From contig NZ_JAIVKU010000005.1 in NCBI RefSeq assembly GCF_020524165.1, positions 868,001 through 932,000 on the forward strand: a DNA stretch of 64,000 nt, written 5' to 3'. Positions 46,848 through 54,917 of this stretch are shown here, one piece after another. A program made the position numbers and the translations under genes. Every line of letters starts with the position of its first letter. Positions within the stretch are counted from its first letter, which is position 1. Source of the DNA: Guptibacillus hwajinpoensis. GTDB taxonomy: Bacteria > Bacillota > Bacilli > Bacillales > Guptibacillaceae. The notes below the pieces were generated by a model. It saw only the letters and a program-made list of their open reading frames with translations. It searched no databases and was not told the DNA's origin.

Positions 46848-47432
46848 CTACATCTCCTCCTTACGGTGAACGCCTTGAATAAATACTGTCCACGAATTTT
46901 CTAACCGCTTTTGATGTTCTTCAGGTGAATAATAGAAAACCTGCTCAAACACACCATCAAGTAAACACAAATAGGCATCAAAAACTTGCTCCCACTCGTC
47001 ATCGGGAACCATCTTTATAAGGATTGACTTAATAACCTCTCTCATCACATTCTCTGTTTTTTCAAACATATCGTATATATCTGCTCTTAAGGATTCTGGT
47101 GGGAAAAGCATCATTCGTTTAAAAATCAGCCCCATTTCATCATTCCGTAAATAATTTGTGTTTTTATGAAGGAGATGATAAAGCTGATCTTCTGGATTTT
47201 GATCACTTCTCTCTTCTACCGTTCTTATAACGAACTCATTGTAATCAACGGACACTTTATGAATAACTCCTAAGAAAAGATCTTCCTTACTTTTATAATG
47301 AGCATAGAGAGATGGCTTTTTTATGCCAACTCCTGAAGCGATATCTGAAAGGGAAGTTCCTTCAAATCCTTTACGGGCAAATAAAATGAGTGCCACCTGC
47401 TTAATTCGCTCTTGAGTTGAATCTTTTTGCAT
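46848..47432 (-). CDS. TetR-family regulator of the SMR pair
   Basis: A 194-residue TetR-type repressor. The helix-turn-helix is at 28-50 (TSLSDIASGVGIKKPSLYAHYKSK split over the typical T..IA...G.....Y.HF pattern); the rest is ligand-binding helices. It probably represses its operon through the repeated sites just upstream. It resembles YvdT of B. subtilis. Ligand unknown, presumably the exported compound. Confidence 0.9.
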   Translation of the reverse strand: MQKDSTQERIKQVALILFARKGFEGTSLSDIASGVGIKKPSLYAHYKSKEDLFLGVIHKVSVDYNEFVIRTVEERSDQNPEDQLYHLLHKNTNYLRNDEMGLIFKRMMLFPPESLRADIYDMFEKTENVMREVIKSILIKMVPDDEWEQVFDAYLCLLDGVFEQVFYYSPEEHQKRLENSWTVFIQGVHRKEEM

Positions 47433-47442
47433 TCTACACTAC

Positions 47443-47501
47443 CTACCGTTCGTTAGTTTATAATAAAACAAAAATGCAGGCGTTAGCCTACCGTTCGTTA
47501 G
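47443..47501. promoter_or_regulatory. Two identical operator-like sites of the TetR gene
   Basis: CTACCGTTCGTTAG occurs at 47443-47456 and again at 47488-47501, 45 bases apart, each an imperfect palindrome of TetR type. They flank the presumed promoter region, with TATAA-like sequence between. Confidence 0.72.
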
Positions 47502-47546
47502 TCATTATAGCAGGTTTTTATATTTTTTGCAAAGCACATAAAAAAA

Positions 47547-47577
47547 GTAGCTACCAGAAGGATATCTCGGTAGCTAC
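47547..47577 (-). terminator. Terminator on the minus strand after the 27-codon ORF
   Basis: GTAGCTACC and GGTAGCTAC enclose a 13-base loop and are followed by T6 on the minus strand. It supports transcription from the right. Confidence 0.72.
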
Positions 47578-47597
47578 ATCTAAGGGAATAAGGGTTT

Positions 47598-47681
47598 TCA
47601 ACTATATAGACGATCATGTATAGGTTTAGGTTTCAAAAAAGACGGACTTTCTTTAAAAGAGTTTATGGTCAAGGTCTTCAT
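47598..47681 (-). CDS. Candidate 27-residue small protein downstream of the sRNA
   Basis: Begins MKTLTINSFKESPSF and ends PIHDRLYS. GGAGG lies about 11 bases before the ATG. It has no promoter of its own that I can see, so it would be reached by read-through of the sRNA terminator at 47704-47728; a second terminator follows it. Function unknown and existence uncertain. Confidence 0.4.
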   Translation of the reverse strand: MKTLTINSFKESPSFLKPKPIHDRLYS

Positions 47682-47703
47682 TGCTATTTGTTCCTCCGTA
47701 CAC

Positions 47704-47800
47704 AAAAAAGGACCGGCAAAAGCCGGTCTTCCTGGTAACGGAATATTTGAAAGGGGGTCTTAGGCTTATCTTATCAAAGGGGGTTTGGTGTGAACAGGTC
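47704..47800 (-). ncRNA. Probable RsaE/RoxS-type small regulatory RNA
   Basis: A minus-strand transcript of about 97 bases. Two C-rich motifs, CCCCCTTTG (47783-47775) and CCCCCTTTC (47757-47749), resemble the anti-Shine-Dalgarno sites of RsaE/RoxS. A terminator (GACCGGC-TTTT-GCCGGTC then T6) ends it. A promoter, TTGATG (47831-47826), 18 bases, TGTTAA (47807-47802), sits just upstream. A 5' hairpin GTGTG/CACAC is possible. The family assignment is by these features only; ends are estimated. Confidence 0.62.
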
Positions 47801-48084
47801 CTTAACACACAGGTCGAACGTATGACATCAACCTTTTTCTACAGGATGAGGATCTTAGGACTATGACTATTCACTCACTTTTCTTTCCATTTGTTAAAAA
47901 TATGTCTTTTGAATCAATCTTTGCTCTTCTCAAGGCGCACTAATGGACAGTGACAGGAAGAAAATTTGCGCGAAAATTGCTTTATATTTCAATTCATCAA
48001 CAACACCCTGAAAGATATTTCCCTCATGAGTGAAATGTGTCAAAATATAACTAGTGATTGAGATTGAAAGCAGGTGGAATAAGA

Positions 48085-49242
48085 ATGTATTGTCCACATT
48101 GTGGAAAAAAGAGAGGCGAAAATGAACAATTTTGTTTCTCTTGCGGAAAAGAGCTCATTACAGAAACGCGATCAACCCGAAGCCTTTCTGTACTGTGGCG
48201 TTGGTTACCAGTGATCATGTTCCTTCTCCTCGCTAGCTCCCTTTCTGGCTATTACTTTTACGAAGAATCGGTGACAAAATCAGCGATTCGCTCATTTGAA
48301 AAAGGGGAAGAGTTGGCGAAAAACGGGGATTTTAAAGCAGCCCAAAAAGAATTTAAAGACGCTCAACAAAAACGACCTCGTTTCCCCGCAGCGGAAACGA
48401 ATAGAGCCATTATAGATAACGCACTTAACGTCGAGCATTCTCTTGCTCAAGCGGAACAAGAAAGACAACAGGACCACTATTCAGAAGCACTAGAATTGAT
48501 TCGACAAGCTGAACATACAACTTCCACTTATAAAGGAGAGGTGTCATCTCATTTACAAGAAGAAATCGCCTCTGTTCGAACAACCGTTATGGTTGCTCAG
48601 TTAAAGTATGACATGAAAGGTAAAAAATCGATTGATGAATTGAAGCCAGTCTTAACGAGAGCAGAAACGTTACAGGTGGATGAAGCTCAAGAAATCGCTA
48701 GCGAAATTCGCAGTCAACTAATCGACTTTACCATTAATGAAGCCAATCAATATTTAGAAGAAAATCATTTTACAGAAGCGTTGACTGCTGTTGAAGAAGG
48801 TTTGGAAATAAACAAAGACCACGAAAAATTATCAAACTTGAAAACCGTTATCGAAAAAAGGAGAAGTGCTTTTGAAGAGGAGCAGCAGAAGCGCATTGAA
48901 CATGCTATGGTGGTTGCCGCAAAAGAAGAAGAAATGAATCGGACGAGCGCTATCGAACTAACTGACTTAAAAACCGAAATAACGGATTACAATGAATTAA
49001 AAGTCACTGGTCAAGTGACGAGCAAAGCGACTGTTCCTGTAAACTCAATCGGAGCTTCCTACAAGGTATTAGATGGGGATGGTAAAGAATTTGATCAAGG
49101 AGAGGTGTATATTAATCCTGACAAATTATTTCCTGACGATACAGGGAAATTTGATTTCGTCCTATATGATATCGGTGAAGATGTCGAAAATCTGAATCAA
49201 TTCACCGTCGAAATTGATCACTTCACATGGTACCTGGACTAA
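48085..49242 (+). CDS. Zinc-ribbon membrane protein with TPR-like repeats
   Basis: A 385-residue protein. The N-terminal zinc ribbon has MYCPHCG and FCFSCGK (four cysteines); one transmembrane helix follows (about 42-60). The extracellular part includes TPR-like helical repeats (SAIRSFEKGEELAKNGDFKAA near 75, then around 120 and 225) and a C-terminal beta domain of FxLYD-like type. It resembles zinc-ribbon/TPR proteins of unknown role. ATG 48085 follows AGGTGG. Operon partner of the downstream protease. Confidence 0.72.
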   Translation: MYCPHCGKKRGENEQFCFSCGKELITETRSTRSLSVLWRWLPVIMFLLLASSLSGYYFYEESVTKSAIRSFEKGEELAKNGDFKAAQKEFKDAQQKRPRFPAAETNRAIIDNALNVEHSLAQAEQERQQDHYSEALELIRQAEHTTSTYKGEVSSHLQEEIASVRTTVMVAQLKYDMKGKKSIDELKPVLTRAETLQVDEAQEIASEIRSQLIDFTINEANQYLEENHFTEALTAVEEGLEINKDHEKLSNLKTVIEKRRSAFEEEQQKRIEHAMVVAAKEEEMNRTSAIELTDLKTEITDYNELKVTGQVTSKATVPVNSIGASYKVLDGDGKEFDQGEVYINPDKLFPDDTGKFDFVLYDIGEDVENLNQFTVEIDHFTWYLD

Positions 49243-49264
49243 TTGAAAGGAGTACATAAGACGG

Positions 49265-50428
49265 ATGTCTAAGAATATTGCTGTACTACTATCCCTGACT
49301 GGCACTCTCCTCATTTTTATTGGGGGAGCCACAGGCTTTTATTTTTTTCATGATTCCTATAATAGTACGACCGTTGAAGCTACTTCTTCACTCGGTGAGA
49401 AAAACACTCCCCCAGAAAAGACAACAGATGAGCCGAATTTAAAGTCCGTTATTCACGAAACGCAAAAAAGCGTCGTTCAAATTGATGTAAGTTTAAAAGA
49501 TGGTACATCTTCTGGCTCTGGCTTCTTATATAATACTGATGGTGACGTAATTACAAATGCCCACGTTGTAGAAGGTGCAGAGAAAATCATTGTTAAAACT
49601 TCCGATGCTAAACAATTCGAAGCCCAAATAATCGGTATGGGGGATACAACTGATGTAGCAGTCATTCGCGTACCGGGCTTAAAAGAGAATGCGCCTCTTC
49701 CGGTAGCGGAAGAACGTATAGCTGAAGTTGGGGATAATATCATCGCACTTGGAAGTCCACTCGGGCTACAAAACACTGTTACTACGGGGATTATTAGCGG
49801 CCTTGATCGAGAGTTCATTTTAGAACCTTATCGCTATGAACATATTTATCAAATATCCGCACCGATTACAAAAGGAAACAGCGGTGGTCCTCTTATCGAT
49901 GCAACGACAGGTGAAGCGATTGCGATTAATTCCGCGGGTACAGATTCAGGTGCTATTGGTTTTAGTATCCCGCTTCCAAACGTGATCGACCAAATCAAGG
50001 AATGGTCGAATAGGCCAGTTGAGTTAACAGTAGATGATGAAAGCAAAGAAAAAGTCACGACCCCGCAGGGACTTACGGGAGAAGACTTTAAGAACAATGC
50101 GACTTATCTCATTGGCTATTTCTATGAAAGTCTTTCTACCCAGGACTATGTGACAGCTTACTCACTGCTTGGTAGCCGCTGGCAAAGTGAGATGGCTTAT
50201 GAAGATTTCAGAAAAGGTTATCTTCATACTCTCCATGTGGAAGTATCGAATATGACCGGAAGCTTAAATCAAACAAACGACGAAGTCAAAGTGACGGCAA
50301 CAATCAAAGCAAACGAACGAACAGAGGATAAGAAAACAACCACTTCCCTCTACAACGTTACCTATAAAGTCGGTTATGAAAATGACCAATTAAAAATCCT
50401 TAAGGGAAAAGCAGAAAAATTGAAATAA
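49265..50428 (+). CDS. Membrane-anchored trypsin-like serine protease (HtrA-like, no PDZ)
   Basis: A 387-residue type II membrane protein: transmembrane helix at 7-27, then an HtrA/DegP-like trypsin domain (about 60-260) with His in TNAHVV near 99, Asp in TDVAVIRV near 130 and Ser in GNSGGP near 205. No PDZ domain follows; instead an NTF2-like domain covers about 285-380. It is co-transcribed with the zinc-ribbon protein (22-base gap), pointing to a joint envelope role. Confidence 0.85.
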   Translation: MSKNIAVLLSLTGTLLIFIGGATGFYFFHDSYNSTTVEATSSLGEKNTPPEKTTDEPNLKSVIHETQKSVVQIDVSLKDGTSSGSGFLYNTDGDVITNAHVVEGAEKIIVKTSDAKQFEAQIIGMGDTTDVAVIRVPGLKENAPLPVAEERIAEVGDNIIALGSPLGLQNTVTTGIISGLDREFILEPYRYEHIYQISAPITKGNSGGPLIDATTGEAIAINSAGTDSGAIGFSIPLPNVIDQIKEWSNRPVELTVDDESKEKVTTPQGLTGEDFKNNATYLIGYFYESLSTQDYVTAYSLLGSRWQSEMAYEDFRKGYLHTLHVEVSNMTGSLNQTNDEVKVTATIKANERTEDKKTTTSLYNVTYKVGYENDQLKILKGKAEKLK

Positions 50429-50442
50429 TGACGCCACGTAAA

Positions 50443-50467
50443 AGGTTAGAAGGGCCACTTCTAGCCT
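50443..50467. terminator. Hairpin between the protease and the SPL-like gene
   Basis: AGGTTAGAAG and CTTCTAGCCT (one G-U) with a five-base loop, in the space between convergent genes. Its minus-strand side ends in T4. Confidence 0.6.
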
Positions 50468-50499
50468 ATTTGCGTTGGCTTTGTATTTAGAATCCTTTA

Positions 50500-51333
50500 T
50501 CAATCGGCTCCTTCAGGAGGATAAAACCCTTCTTGAGAAATATAAACTGCATTTTCCGGGAAAACCTCTCGTAAGCGACGTTTTATTTTTAAATACGCTT
50601 GCCGATCATACCAATCCTTCAAACCATTTTCTTCAAAAATTTTTCGTATGCCCAGCTGCTCCGTTCGTTTTCCTCCACTTCCATCTCCCATAAAAAAGTC
50701 GTCTAATGTAAGCCGATCGGTTACTTCAGCTAACGTTAATGGGAATTTCTCTGAGCACGGTAGCAGTGGCGCGACAGCAGCTTGTACAGGGATTCCTTCA
50801 GATCGTAACTCTTTAAGCGCTTTTAACCTCGCAGCAATTGGCGGTGCTGATGGAGCAAACAGTTTGCGAACGGATTCGAGATCCGTTTCGACGGTCATAC
50901 TCACAAGAATTTTTTTCTTGAATTGCTTTAAGAGATCGATATCTCTTGTCACAAGCGGAGAACGCGTTTGAAGGAATAAAAAGTCCGGACTCTCTTCGAC
51001 CATTGCCTCCAATAGCCCTCTCGTTAAACGTGTTTTATGCTCAACTGGTTGATAAGGGTCTGTTGAGGAAGACATAAAAATCGAAACCCTTCCCTTTTTC
51101 CGTGCTTTCGGGATTTCTTTCTTCACGAGATCTGTCGCGTTTTCTTTTATATCAACCCAGGATCCCCAATCTTCTTCTCTAAACAGTGAAATTGGCATTC
51201 TTCTAACATAGCAATAGGAGCACCCAAAAGCGCAACCAGCGTATGGATTTAGTGTGTGGCTATATCCATGAAGAAATCCAGTTCCTTTTGTTAAAATGGA
51301 TCGAGCCATTTTCATTTCAATTGAAGGTTTCAA
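50500..51333 (-). CDS. SPL-family radical SAM protein
   Basis: A 277-residue radical SAM enzyme with the [4Fe-4S] motif in GCAFGCSYCYV near 33-43 (CxxxCxxC). The surrounding HTLNPYAGC and SSSTDPYQPVEHK segments are typical of the SPL/Rv2578c-like group related to spore photoproduct lyase. Whether it repairs DNA or does something else is unknown; it lacks the larger SplB N-terminal region. The ATG is preceded by AAGGAGGGAG. Confidence 0.86.
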   Translation of the reverse strand: MKPSIEMKMARSILTKGTGFLHGYSHTLNPYAGCAFGCSYCYVRRMPISLFREEDWGSWVDIKENATDLVKKEIPKARKKGRVSIFMSSSTDPYQPVEHKTRLTRGLLEAMVEESPDFLFLQTRSPLVTRDIDLLKQFKKKILVSMTVETDLESVRKLFAPSAPPIAARLKALKELRSEGIPVQAAVAPLLPCSEKFPLTLAEVTDRLTLDDFFMGDGSGGKRTEQLGIRKIFEENGLKDWYDRQAYLKIKRRLREVFPENAVYISQEGFYPPEGAD

Positions 51334-51444
51334 TACGCTCCCTCCTTATACATTCAGTATATCACAAACCGAACATACATTCGATTACTTTGAATGAAAT
51401 TACTGAACATTGGACACGGTAAGCATAGAAAGGTGGCATGTACA

Positions 51445-51849
51445 ATGAAGCGATATATTAGCGCATCACTCATTATCTTCTTTCTCTTCCCAACCTATTC
51501 GAATGCGGCGGGTCCAGTTCAGCTTCTTCAGGGAGAGTGTCCCACCGTCAACATGCAAGAGCTGCACTCTAAACGAGGTCTCCCCTCTAAAGCAAACGCT
51601 CTTCTACCAGGACTACTGGCAGCAAACCAGGACGTTAAAACGTGGCAAATCGTAAGCATTTCGCATTTAAAGAAAACGACCCCTTATTACAAATCTGCCT
51701 TAAAAACATGTAAGAAAAAAGTGGCGGATCATACTTACTTGATTGATGTACTCGTAACGAAAAAGTCGTCACAGCTACCTGTCCGTTTGCACCTTTTTGC
51801 AGCAAGACAAGAAAATAAGTGGACGATCTGGGGACTTTCTTCTTATTAA
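51445..51849 (+). CDS. Small secreted hypothetical protein
   Basis: A 134-residue protein with a signal peptide cleaved near residue 21 (SNAAGP). The mature part is basic and contains CPTVNMQEL and the CKKKVADHTYLI segment, with two cysteines that could form a disulfide. It has a beta-rich C-terminus ending WTIWGLSSY. No family recognised. ATG 51445 follows AAAGGTGG. Ends at a terminator. Confidence 0.68.
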   Translation: MKRYISASLIIFFLFPTYSNAAGPVQLLQGECPTVNMQELHSKRGLPSKANALLPGLLAANQDVKTWQIVSISHLKKTTPYYKSALKTCKKKVADHTYLIDVLVTKKSSQLPVRLHLFAARQENKWTIWGLSSY

Positions 51850-51964
51850 AGCTGAATAGTTTTTTTATATACACACATACTAGGAAAGCGTGAAAGCTAG
51901 CCTTAAGGATCTACACTCACGCACCTATCCCACACTCTTATTTCACACTCGGAAAATAAGAGTT

Positions 51965-51995
51965 AAGCCCGATCAGGACGCTGATTGGGCTTTTT
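51965..51995 (+). terminator. Terminator between the secreted protein and citR
   Basis: AAGCCCGATCAG and CTGATTGGGCTT (one G-U) with loop GACG, and T5 on the plus strand. It overlaps the citR stop region. Confidence 0.8.
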
Positions 51996-52872
51996 AGCGC
52001 AGATTTCGTTCAATAAATTCCTTGAATTTTAACGCTTCATTCGATAAGCGATGATAAATAAGAAACGTGTGAACTTCTGGAAGTCTAATATCACTCGTAT
52101 CCACTTGTAACATCCTTCCTTCCAACAATTCTCGTTGGACAGATGATCGTGGTAAAAATGAATACCCCAACCCTTCCTCAATAAATCTTTTCGTAATATG
52201 AACCTGTGATACCACCATCGTCCGTATGCCTTCATACTTTGACCTTAACTCAACCAATAAATCATCCCAGTAATCAGGATGATTATGTGTTAATAGCGTT
52301 AACTGCGTACAAAAATCACTTAGTGAAAGAGGAAGACTCGTTTCAGCATCCCCTCCATCATGTGGCACAACAAGAACGATTGGATCAGCTCCGATTTGCT
52401 CACTCTTTAGATGTGACTGTACCGATTGCATGCGAGATAACCCAAAATCAGCCGCATTTCTAGCAATCATTCCACCAATTTCATTAGACTCACTTACTTT
52501 TACAACTACTTCTATTGAAGGATAAGCTTTCATAAATTGCTGCAGCACACTTGGAAGAACAGTTGCCGCGATTAGTGGAGATACTGCGAGCGTCAATTTA
52601 CGATGGTAGCCCTGTCGCCATCCATTCATATGGCGCAAGCTTTGCTCGTACTGCTCCATCATTTCCCTGGCATGAGGTAAAAACTGTCTTCCTGCTTCTG
52701 AGAGAACAACCCGTCTTCCACTTTTCATAAACAACTTGCTACCAATCTGCTTTTCAAGCTGCTGAATATGCACCGTTACGGTTGGTTGAGCAAGATATAG
52801 TTTCTCTGCGGTCTCTCTAAAATTTTCATAAGTGGCAGCCGCAACAAATGTTTTAAGCCAATTGATGTTCAT
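51994..52872 (-). CDS. citR: LysR-family regulator, CitR-like
   Basis: A 292-residue LysR-type regulator: N-terminal winged helix (2-60, TYENFRETAEKLYLAQPTV split over the usual pattern), linker, and a C-terminal effector-binding fold. It is divergent from the citrate synthase gene with a 116-base gap, the arrangement of citR and citA in B. subtilis, where CitR represses citA. The effector is unknown. Confidence 0.88.
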   Translation of the reverse strand: MNINWLKTFVAAATYENFRETAEKLYLAQPTVTVHIQQLEKQIGSKLFMKSGRRVVLSEAGRQFLPHAREMMEQYEQSLRHMNGWRQGYHRKLTLAVSPLIAATVLPSVLQQFMKAYPSIEVVVKVSESNEIGGMIARNAADFGLSRMQSVQSHLKSEQIGADPIVLVVPHDGGDAETSLPLSLSDFCTQLTLLTHNHPDYWDDLLVELRSKYEGIRTMVVSQVHITKRFIEEGLGYSFLPRSSVQRELLEGRMLQVDTSDIRLPEVHTFLIYHRLSNEALKFKEFIERNLR

Positions 52873-52988
52873 CTCTTCGCTCTCCTATTGATAGTAAATC
52901 ACTATTGATTTCTTCTTAATAATTTATTAGTCATAATCATAACGAAACGATAGACTAAAAACAAGACGAATAGAATGGAGTTGAGCAT

Positions 52989-54074
52989 ATGATTCATGCA
53001 GGACTAGAAGGAATCGTTGCAGCTGATTCCAAAATCAGCCTTGTGGACGGAGAGAATGGTTGGCTCGTCTACCGAGGCGAGTGGGCAAAACAAATCGCAA
53101 AGGAAAAGTCATTTGAAGAAGCCACTTATTTTCTATGGAATGGCGTGTTTCCTGATACTAAGCAGCTAACTGCTTTTACTTCATCACTTGGTGAAGCGAG
53201 AGCTTTATCGACGAGTCATAAAGAAATTATCAATCGTTTGCCAGACAACATGGAAATGATGAGCGTTGTTCGAACCGTATTATCTTCCATCGGTAATCAA
53301 TCTTTTCAGTTTCCAGCGACGCAAGAACAAGGCATTCAACTACTGAGTATCGTCCCTACAATCATTGCTTATCGCTATCGAACTCAAAAAGGATTACCGA
53401 TCATCGAACCAGACTTATCGCTTTCTCATGTAGGGAATTATTTATACATGCTGACAGGTAAGAAGCCTCAGGACAATCATGTTAAAGCCTTAACAGCGTA
53501 TTTTATTTTAACAATGGAGCATGGTCTAAATGCATCTACTTTTACAGCACGCGTAATTGCTTCAACTGAGAGTGACCTAGCATCAGCAATTACAGGAGCC
53601 ATTGGTGCTATGAAAGGGCCACTTCATGGAGGAGCTCCCACTGGAGTGATCGACTTATTAGATGAAATAAAGCGGGATGGTGATGCTGAGAAAGTATTAC
53701 GCCAGAAACTTGAAAATCGAGAAAAGCTTATGGGCTTTGGACATCGCGTCTATAAAACTAGAGACCCACGTGCTGCCGCTTTAAGCGAAATCACATCAGA
53801 CTTTTATGATGATGAAGAGTTCCAGTTAGCACATGAAGTAGAAGAAACTGCTGTACGCCTTTTACAGGAGTACAAACCTGATCGAAAACTTTATGCGAAT
53901 GTCGAATACTATGCCGCAGCCATCTTAAGAGCAATTGAACTTCCTACAGAACTATTTACGCCGACATTTACCGCAGCAAGAACAGCCGGTTGGATCGCTC
54001 ACGTCTATGAGCAAAATGATAACAACCGAATTATTCGCCCCTCCTCTCTATATAGCGGGGAAATGCCGGAGTAA
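52989..54074 (+). CDS. citA: Citrate synthase, CitA-type
   Basis: A 361-residue type II citrate synthase. Active-site histidines sit in TMEHGLNAST near 180 and MGFGHRVYK near 255; the third residue, normally Asp in NVDFYSG, here falls in NVEYYAAA near 305 and is Glu. A short 2-methylcitrate/citrate synthase form without regulatory extension. The position beside citR marks it as the minor CitA of Bacillus rather than CitZ, which would lie with icd and mdh. The ATG follows TGGAGTTGAGC. Confidence 0.9.
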   Translation: MIHAGLEGIVAADSKISLVDGENGWLVYRGEWAKQIAKEKSFEEATYFLWNGVFPDTKQLTAFTSSLGEARALSTSHKEIINRLPDNMEMMSVVRTVLSSIGNQSFQFPATQEQGIQLLSIVPTIIAYRYRTQKGLPIIEPDLSLSHVGNYLYMLTGKKPQDNHVKALTAYFILTMEHGLNASTFTARVIASTESDLASAITGAIGAMKGPLHGGAPTGVIDLLDEIKRDGDAEKVLRQKLENREKLMGFGHRVYKTRDPRAAALSEITSDFYDDEEFQLAHEVEETAVRLLQEYKPDRKLYANVEYYAAAILRAIELPTELFTPTFTAARTAGWIAHVYEQNDNNRIIRPSSLYSGEMPE

Positions 54075-54101
54075 GTGTCAGTGGTGCTGGCGTGCGAGGT
54101 T

Positions 54102-54120
54102 GCGGGTGCCTGTCACCTGC
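54102..54120. repeat. REP-like imperfect palindrome
   Basis: GCGGGTG and CACCTGC around CCTGT, one mismatch. It resembles the GGTGCCTGTCACC elements dispersed in Bacillus genomes, and relates loosely to 11565-11590. The flank to 54165 (ATTTGTCGAA, CCCACAAACAAG) may be part of the same element. Confidence 0.5.
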
Positions 54121-54193
54121 GTTATTTGTCGAACCATGCCACCCACAAACAAGAGTTTATTGGCTAAAGCTCAATTATACTAGCCGATTTCAA

Positions 54194-54231
54194 AAAAGCT
54201 GCCTGCTGGGATCCCCCAGAAGGCAGCTTTT
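54194..54231. terminator. Bidirectional terminator between citA and queC
   Basis: AAAGCTGCC and GGCAGCTTT with an inner CTGGG/CCCAG pairing; A/T tracts on both ends. It precedes the queC stop. Confidence 0.88.
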
Positions 54232-54241
54232 CTACTATGAT

Positions 54242-54916
54242 TTATGCTTTATAAGGAATCGGATCAACCGCTCCAGCTTCTTCAAAGCCTTTCAAACGCA
54301 AACGGCAGCTATCGCATTCTCCGCATGCTTCTTCTTCACCATTGTAGCAAGATGTCGTTAATTCATAAGGAACGTTCAAACGTAATCCTTCCTTTACCGT
54401 ATCAGCTTTCGTCAAGTGAATAAGCGGCGTCTCAATCTTCATCTCACTACCTGTTGCACCTGCTTTTGTAGCTAAATTCACTGTTTCATTCATGCTTTCA
54501 ATGAACTCCGGTCGACAATCGGGATAACCACTGTAATCAACAGCAGATACGCCGATATAGATCGCTTCTGCACCAATTACTTCTGCGTAAGCAGAGGCAA
54601 GAGAGAGAAAGATCATATTACGTGCGGGCACGTAAGTTACAGGAATATCATCTTCATCCATATCGGTGGGGACATCGATCGAATCATCCGTAAGCGCACT
54701 ACCACCAATTTGATTTAGAAAACTAATGTTCACGATGCGATGATCAGGTGCATTGTAGTAGTCCGCTACTTTTTTCGCCTGCTCGACTTCACGATTATGT
54801 TTTTGACCATAGTGAAACGTAATTGGATAAAGCTCATATCCTTTTTCCTTCGCCATCCCCATACATGTCGTACTATCTAAGCCACCGCTTAAAACGATCA
54901 CTGCTTTTTTACTCAT
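54242..54916 (-). CDS. queC: 7-cyano-7-deazaguanine synthase
   Basis: A 224-residue ATP-dependent amidotransfer enzyme that makes preQ0. The PP-loop VLSGGLDSTTCMGM near 6-19 and the four-cysteine zinc site in SCYNGEEEACGECDSCRL near 190-207 are present. It starts one base after the queE stop. Part of queD-queE-queC under a preQ1 riboswitch. Confidence 0.96.
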   Translation of the reverse strand: MSKKAVIVLSGGLDSTTCMGMAKEKGYELYPITFHYGQKHNREVEQAKKVADYYNAPDHRIVNISFLNQIGGSALTDDSIDVPTDMDEDDIPVTYVPARNMIFLSLASAYAEVIGAEAIYIGVSAVDYSGYPDCRPEFIESMNETVNLATKAGATGSEMKIETPLIHLTKADTVKEGLRLNVPYELTTSCYNGEEEACGECDSCRLRLKGFEEAGAVDPIPYKA

Positions 54917-54917
54917 G

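Noticed and set aside
46848..47432. Possible guanidine riboswitch for the SMR pair
   Set aside because: No conserved ykkC-type motif could be found upstream; paired TetR operators explain regulation.
47681..47866. A 61-codon plus-strand ORF
   Set aside because: It lies antisense to the RsaE-like RNA and has no ribosome site or recognisable protein; treated as a chance reading frame.
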